Origin: Monilinia fructicola
Taxonomy: Eukaryota > Ascomycota > Leotiomycetes > Helotiales > Sclerotiniaceae
Length of the DNA: 64,000 nt
Direction: 5' to 3'
Assembly: GCA_008692225.1 (NCBI GenBank)
Contig: VICG01000014.1
Coordinates: forward strand, 124,001 to 188,000
The position numbers and the translations under genes are program-made. This document shows positions 58,771 through 64,000 of this stretch, piece after piece. The notes beneath the pieces were generated by a model. The model worked only from the letters and a program-made list of their open reading frames with translations, was not told the origin of the DNA and made no database searches. Numbering within the stretch: the first letter of the stretch is position 1; the number at the start of each line of letters is the position of its first letter.

Positions 58771-60824
58771 ATGTCGGACAAAGACATGGCAGACCCAAAG
58801 ATATCAGAGCAATTTGAAAAAGATAATGGAGAGTCTCAAATTGAGCAAGATCAATTAGATGCTCAGCTGGCTGGCGAACTTCAAAATCCAAAGCTAAGCA
58901 ACAAGGAAGAGCAAGACCTGTTCGATCAAAAGCAACGTTTGGAAGATGCTAAGATCTTTAGCAAGCCAAACATGCAAATGTTTCGCCCAGATTGGTTGGC
59001 TCACAAGGCTATCTTGAAAGGCAACGGCGATAAGTTGTCGGAAGAGTTGGCAGCACAAAGAATGAAAATCCTTGCTGAAGATCAGTCAATCCAGCAGGCA
59101 GAGAATGCGACCAGTCAACAGACCGTTCGAGGATCCGACAAGTTGGCAACCCAGAAGACTCACAAGCAATCCGAGGTTTTGGATGCTCAACACAACCAAC
59201 AAGAGGCCAATGAGTCGGCGTTGCGAGGAACAGATCAACAAGACAATAGCTCTACGAGAGATAAATCTGCTCAAACTGAGAAGATTGTGAGACCAGGTTC
59301 AGTCAAAATCAATTATGACAATTCTTGGGTTCCAAGTGCTGAAGAACTTTCTAAAATCTATGTCGTTCGTGTCAGTGGATCAAGCTTTCATGAAAGTCTT
59401 CATGCAACAATGGATTCGGCAGAAACTCATTACTTCGAGATTCAACCCCAACACAAGCATGCTTCTATGGAGATCATTGTTCTTCCTTTACGCGCCGGAA
59501 ATACTACTGTTAATGAGCACCTCCAGGAGAAGAACTTGAAGAAATTGAAGGAGTTTTATGAGAAAGGCATATTTGACAATCTCGCTCGTTCAAAGAAGAA
59601 GACTCTCGAAGAACTTCCAAAGCACTGGGCCGAAAAACAAGATGAGGCCGCACTTGACATGGATCCACCTGTGCCAAAGAAGATCAAAGCCCCCCGAAAG
59701 AAGGCAGCTGCCAAGCCTAGAGCTAAGACACTCACTGCCAGAGAAAATGCCATTGCCTTAGTTGACGAGGATGAGGCAGCAGCAGAGAGCGAAGACTCTG
59801 ATAAAGAAGAACACATTTACTCAGGTGAAGAGGAGTTGGATGATGATTTATATGCAGAGGAAGAACAAAGACAAGTAGAGAGATCTGGGAAGGAGAACAA
59901 AGAGGAAGAAGATGAGTATGTGGAGGAGGATAAGGACCAGCGCAAGGTTTCCACCAAGAAGACTGGAAAGGCAGTCAGAGCTCCCAAGAGAGCATCTGCG
60001 GGCTCTACCAGCGCAAAGGTATCGACTAACAAGACTGGTGTTCAGCATGATGATGATGATGATGATGAGGACAGTGGTGCTGCCGTGGGAGTCCAGCCTG
60101 CAGTAAGCGCTTCCGCCAGATCTGGTCCTAGACCCAAATCTGCCAGCATGTTGGCCAAAGAAAGAAGTGTTTTCGATAGGCTCCCACAGAATTACCGTGA
60201 TCTTCTTGCAAGTACCAGTGGTGCCTTGGCAGGAAAGATCATTGTTTTGTCAGGAGTCAATCCTCTTCTTTCACGAAAGCTTACTGAGGAGCTAATCCAA
60301 AAGCATGGAGGAAAGATTGGTAAGGTAGTCACGGGTAGGACTCACTACGCTGTGATGGGCACTGACGGTGGCTCCAAGATGGAGGCCACCATCGCTGCAA
60401 GAAATGTTCCGACTTTGGATGAAGCTGCATTGATCACTTTGTTGGAGGTATGAATATTTTCCCACTCTACGTTTGTGTACCACCTCTAGGTGTGAACTTC
60501 TTTTATAACTATTTGAACTATTGTTTTATTTCAAACTAACTCACCGTATAGTCTGCTAACGCTATTTCGAATCCTCCTGCTGTTGCTCCAGTCAATACCA
60601 CACTATCTACCGCTTCTCCAACCGTTGCCCCCTTGCGTACCGCGACTTCAGGTGTTGATCTATTGCTTGCTGCCGCTTCAGCTATTGATCCATTGTCTGC
60701 CGCCGCTCAGGCCACAACTTCTGCTACCGGAAGCAGTGGTGAACCAACTACACTTGATGATGGCAATTATGACGATGAAGACGAAGAGATTCAGCCACCA
60801 AGAAAGCGTAGAAGAGGCAACTGA
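58771..60824 (+). CDS. BRCT-domain nuclear protein
   Basis: Exons 58771-60447 and 60552-60824 give 649 residues. The ATG at 58771 lies in a good CAACATG context; an upstream open stretch from 58681 is leader. The N-terminal 150 residues are Gln/Glu-rich and helical. Residues about 165-285 form a folded-looking block (NYDNSWVPSAEELSKIYVVR, HYFEIQPQHKHASMEIIVLPL). A Lys-rich PKKIKAPRKKAAAKPRAK stretch may be a nuclear signal. Long acidic runs including seven consecutive Asp follow. A single BRCT domain at about 480-560 (LAGKIIVLSGVNPLLSRKL, HGGKIGKVVTGRTHYAVMG, LDEAALITLL) resembles that of replication factor C1. The tail after the intron is Ala/Thr-rich and ends in PPRKKRRRGN-like basic residues. 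A role in DNA replication or repair is only implied by the domain. Not RFC1 itself: no AAA+ module follows. Confidence 0.8.
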
Positions 60825-61334
60825 GACCAAAAAGCCGATAGACTTCTACTAATCACAATTCTGCCTTCTTGGTCAACGACTTGTGCGTTTAAGAAGGATA
60901 TACATTAGGTTTTATGGATGGTTGGGCTTTTATGGGGCATATGGTACGATTCCACACGCAAGGAGTGATTTTTTAAGCATGGTTCTGGAGCTGTGTCAAT
61001 AATGGTGACGTTTTATGATGTTTGTACGCTGAGAAGCTTCTGAGGAATCTCGTATCGAGTGGTTGCAAGTTCGGATAGGACATCTTCTTCAGGAAGATTT
61101 CACATTCTAATAAGTGGCCTGAATAAGGAAGGCGTTGTACGTAAGATGATTCTTCTACTAGGTTGTTTCTAAGATGCAGATAATAAAAATTTCTTTCAAT
61201 GAACTGGAGGTATCACAGTATATCCCATCCCAATCTTATGCCTTGACCTTGAACGCCTTGATTTTTTGCAAAAGCTTATACCAGTAACACCAATAATACC
61301 GAGTCAACCAACCCATTCAGCCCAACTGAACCCC
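60825..61334. other. Convergent intergenic region
   Basis: The 3' regions of the plus-strand BRCT gene and the minus-strand mannosyltransferase face each other here. No gene seen. Confidence 0.65.
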
Positions 61335-62906
61335 TTACCCAGACCTCCTAACCCCATCCTCATGTCCAATCCTCGGGTGCCAAATATCAACCTTCTCCCC
61401 AGAATCCCCTTTCTTCGAACTCAGTATCCTATCTTCCAACTCTTCTTCCATCAATACATGCCACCAGAATCTCCTCAAATCCTCACAAACTCTCTCCTTA
61501 TCATCCACACCAACAAGTGTCTCCCCATATCTACAAGCAACCTCAATAACTTCCTCCCAAACCTCTGCCTCTATATCTCTCCCAAACCTCTCCACAGTCT
61601 TGCCTCTACTGCCCCACATCCTCTGTCTCCCATGAAAATCATCAAGTCTCGCGAGGACTTCCGATGGATTCATCTTAACACGATTGCAATGTAAAAATAC
61701 AATTTGCGCATCTTGGCGATTTCTGGATGTTGGGATCAGTGGAACTTCCAATTCCATCGATCCCTCTTTCGTAACAGAAGTCATGGATAATTCCCAATCT
61801 TTCACAAAATCATACTGCACCATACTGATAATCTGATCCAGCTCCTCTTCTTTACTGCCCTCTAATGTCAATAACGCATGATTTCTCTCTCTGACCTGAT
61901 AATAACTCGCTCCTAATGCATTTGCAGCTGCGACCCAAGTTTCCTTATCACCTTCACCACCGATTCCGTTCTGGGCTAGGAGTTCGTAATAGAAGCCTGG
62001 TCCGAAGAGGTTGTAATAAAAGGCTAGAAGGAGCGTTCTATTGTGTTTGCTGCGAGAGATCAGGATGGATCCCGCTTCTGTTGATGCATGTTGACTTTTC
62101 ACAGAAGGAATGGTTTGATTTATGAGACGGTAGTAGATGGGACTGGCTGTGTTTGCCCAAAAGTCGGGCCAGGTGATCATCCCCGTTGTTTTGTAGGCTT
62201 GAGAATCAAACCAAGATGTAGGATCTACGACGGGGAAATTGTCTGCATCGAGGAAGAGCGTATCTTCGAAGGTCGTGAAAAGAAGAGCTACAGATTTATA
62301 TTGGTAGCGCGCTATAGTTGTGTTTTCGAATTGGGGAAGAATGATACATTTTGCGTTGAGGGAACGCAGGACTATGTCGCAAGAATAGGGGTCGTAGTCG
62401 GATGGGTCGGGGACAAATACTTCGATTGGGAGGGTGCAATTTGTTCGGCGAAGCATGCGAATTGAAACGAGAAGAGCGGGCGTGTAGGGTCCTCCTCCTA
62501 CTGTGATGATTCCTCGAGATCCTTTTTGATATGTGATGAGATCATCATATTCTGGAAGTAGTTTAACGACTTCAGAATGTGCGGTAGAGGATTTATTAAA
62601 ATCATCATCACTCAATGTTAAATGGTCAATTCGTTCAGATTCTTCGTTGATTTCTTCGATTCGAACTAATAGATATCCTTCTGGTAGTTTGAGACTTCCA
62701 TTTGATGGCTGGTGTTGCACTAGACGAGGGAGGAAGGATAGAAATCTTGCTTTTGGATCTCTGATCTCGCCGATTTCTGAATAAAGTCTCCGTGAAATAG
62801 AATAAGAGAGATCTTTCTGCCATTGGAATACAAAACATAAAGATAGAATGGTCAGAAGAACAGCAAACATCAGACGAGGTGAATTTCTAGGAGGGTTGAA
62901 CAGCAT
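61335..62906 (-). CDS. MNN2: GT71 alpha-mannosyltransferase, Mnn2/Mnn5 type
   Basis: A Golgi type II membrane enzyme that adds alpha-1,2-mannose branches to N-glycan outer chains. A single exon from the ATG at 62906 to the stop at 61335 encodes 523 residues. A short cytosolic tail precedes a membrane anchor at about residues 12-28 (LMFAVLLTILSLCFVFQW). The catalytic domain has GIITVGGGPYTPALLVSIRMLRR, IEVFVP, the DxD-containing TLFLDADNFPVVDPTSW, MITWPDFWANTASPIYYR, STEAGSILISRSKH and EGDKETWVAAANALG, which are GT71 Mnn2-like blocks in the right order. Length fits the family. It is convergent with the BRCT gene and intact. Linkage specificity is inferred from similarity only. Confidence 0.92.
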   Translation of the reverse strand: MLFNPPRNSPRLMFAVLLTILSLCFVFQWQKDLSYSISRRLYSEIGEIRDPKARFLSFLPRLVQHQPSNGSLKLPEGYLLVRIEEINEESERIDHLTLSDDDFNKSSTAHSEVVKLLPEYDDLITYQKGSRGIITVGGGPYTPALLVSIRMLRRTNCTLPIEVFVPDPSDYDPYSCDIVLRSLNAKCIILPQFENTTIARYQYKSVALLFTTFEDTLFLDADNFPVVDPTSWFDSQAYKTTGMITWPDFWANTASPIYYRLINQTIPSVKSQHASTEAGSILISRSKHNRTLLLAFYYNLFGPGFYYELLAQNGIGGEGDKETWVAAANALGASYYQVRERNHALLTLEGSKEEELDQIISMVQYDFVKDWELSMTSVTKEGSMELEVPLIPTSRNRQDAQIVFLHCNRVKMNPSEVLARLDDFHGRQRMWGSRGKTVERFGRDIEAEVWEEVIEVACRYGETLVGVDDKERVCEDLRRFWWHVLMEEELEDRILSSKKGDSGEKVDIWHPRIGHEDGVRRSG

Positions 62907-64000
62907 CTTGGCAGCTATGTGTCACTCGAGACCTGGGATTCCAGTTCCACCTCTCACTATTATTAGTATATTGTGAGCAAAGTAGATAATGAACTCAAAG
63001 CAAATCAGAGAGAAGAAAAGATCGAAAGCCTAACAGAAAGAGAAAGGAAAAGTTTACCGGGAGATGAATAGGACAATTGAAATGAAGAATATGGATCGAG
63101 ATATCCTACATTCAGTCACTTCCTTACCTTCATATCATCTAGACGTAATTTATAAGATATAAGCAAATTGTATCGAACGCGTACACGCCATTGAACATGA
63201 GCTTCACAGGCACATCTTGGAACGTTCTGTCAAGCCTCAAACAAGGATCATTGCAGCAGCATATGCACGGCCACAATGAGACCATTATTGGAGAATTCGT
63301 ACTCCAACTGAGATGAAGAACCTTTGGATTGGATTATTCGGGTCGATTTGAGTAAGCTTACTGCAAACACTATGGGATGTAACAATAGGATTCTCGTGGG
63401 ATTAGTGAAACCTTGAACGGTGGCTGTTTCAAAATATCTTCATCTCTCCAATTATGAACCTTTGGGTGCCATGATTGGAAGGATGTGATTCGTAAAACAT
63501 AATTGAGTAACTCAAATGAGATGATCTAGAAACCTGGGAAAGATCCAGAACCATGAGCAATACGTCTCCTATTGACCTTAATTGTTTCTGAAGCAACATG
63601 AAGCAAATGGGTGACGTATAGTGAGTGGTATGTATTCGTAAACACTAGTGACGTAACCTAGTTGGTATGAACTTTCAAGGTTAACCACATACGAATACCC
63701 ACTAGAACTATATATCGTATGGTAGGTGCTGAAGTTTAGCATCAATGGCATGGCTCGTGGATCATTCATTGACAAATAGGTTGACGTTCTGATAATTCCG
63801 AAGAATACATCTTATATTGAGTACGATGATATCAATATCAGATATTTCATGTCTTATAATGCCTCCTTCACCACCCTTGCGCACGAGAACTTCACGTGTA
63901 ACCTAGACGAAAATAGAAAATCCCTTGCAAGGTTGGTTGTACGCGGCGAGTCCTGAACGACAATAAGTAAGATGCTTCGTGCTTCGTCACACAAATCCTT
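62907..64000. other. Right-end intergenic
   Basis: Promoter side of the mannosyltransferase, then unique sequence to the end of the window. No gene, RNA gene or repeat array identified. Confidence 0.6.

Overview
This window is nuclear DNA from a filamentous ascomycete. Most protein-coding genes carry short GT-AG introns (about 45-160 bases), several with CTRAC-type branch points. The families present include fungal Cdc14 of the septation initiation network, Mnn2-type GT71 mannosyltransferase, Jlp1-type sulfonate dioxygenase and a Tna1/Soa1-clade transporter. The AT-rich intergenic DNA, abundant microsatellites, TpA-rich decayed islands and dispersed ACCTAGGTA/ACCTGGGCA words suggest a leotiomycete, perhaps Sclerotiniaceae. 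That placement is an inference; no marker gene proves it.

Layout. 1-5.2 kb: an SGF29 gene (SAGA/ADA tudor reader, minus strand) with disrupted reading frame, then long purine-rich tandem repeats. 5.2-14.5 kb: phosphomannose isomerase, a choline/GABA-type permease broken by four single-base shifts, a 450-base A/T repeat, GTP cyclohydrolase II and an Old Yellow Enzyme. 15.8-24 kb: a divergent 2H-phosphoesterase-like protein, a transporter-like membrane protein joined to a DUF3431-like domain and using a 6-base microexon, and an Mn-type CDF transporter. 26.6-30.6 kb: a divergent pair consisting of a Soa1-like anion/sulfonate transporter and a TauD/Jlp1-type 2-oxoglutarate sulfonate dioxygenase. 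32.7-39.9 kb: a cysteine-rich single-pass cell-surface protein, Cdc14 and geranylgeranyl diphosphate synthase, with a strongly AT-rich island between the last two.

41-58.7 kb is the accessory half. It contains relics of a patatin/TPR (NLR-like) gene, a dead WCGDC thioredoxin-like gene, a large orphan protein with a complete HxD...H...R dioxygenase signature, two gene-poor stretches of about 5 kb each and one intact POT-family peptide transporter. The right end (58.7-63 kb) returns to ordinary genes: a BRCT-domain protein and a type II membrane GT71 mannosyltransferase.

Four genes (SGF29, the permease, the Soa1-like transporter and the cysteine-rich surface protein) carry single-base or dinucleotide length changes, mostly in short homopolymers, while about a dozen other genes are perfectly open. 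This is either clustered indel error in the assembly or real gene decay; resequencing would separate the two. The best functional inference is the sulfonate uptake/oxidation pair. The best candidates for something undescribed are the orphan dioxygenase-like gene at 44.3-46.2 kb and the transporter/DUF3431 fusion with its microexon.
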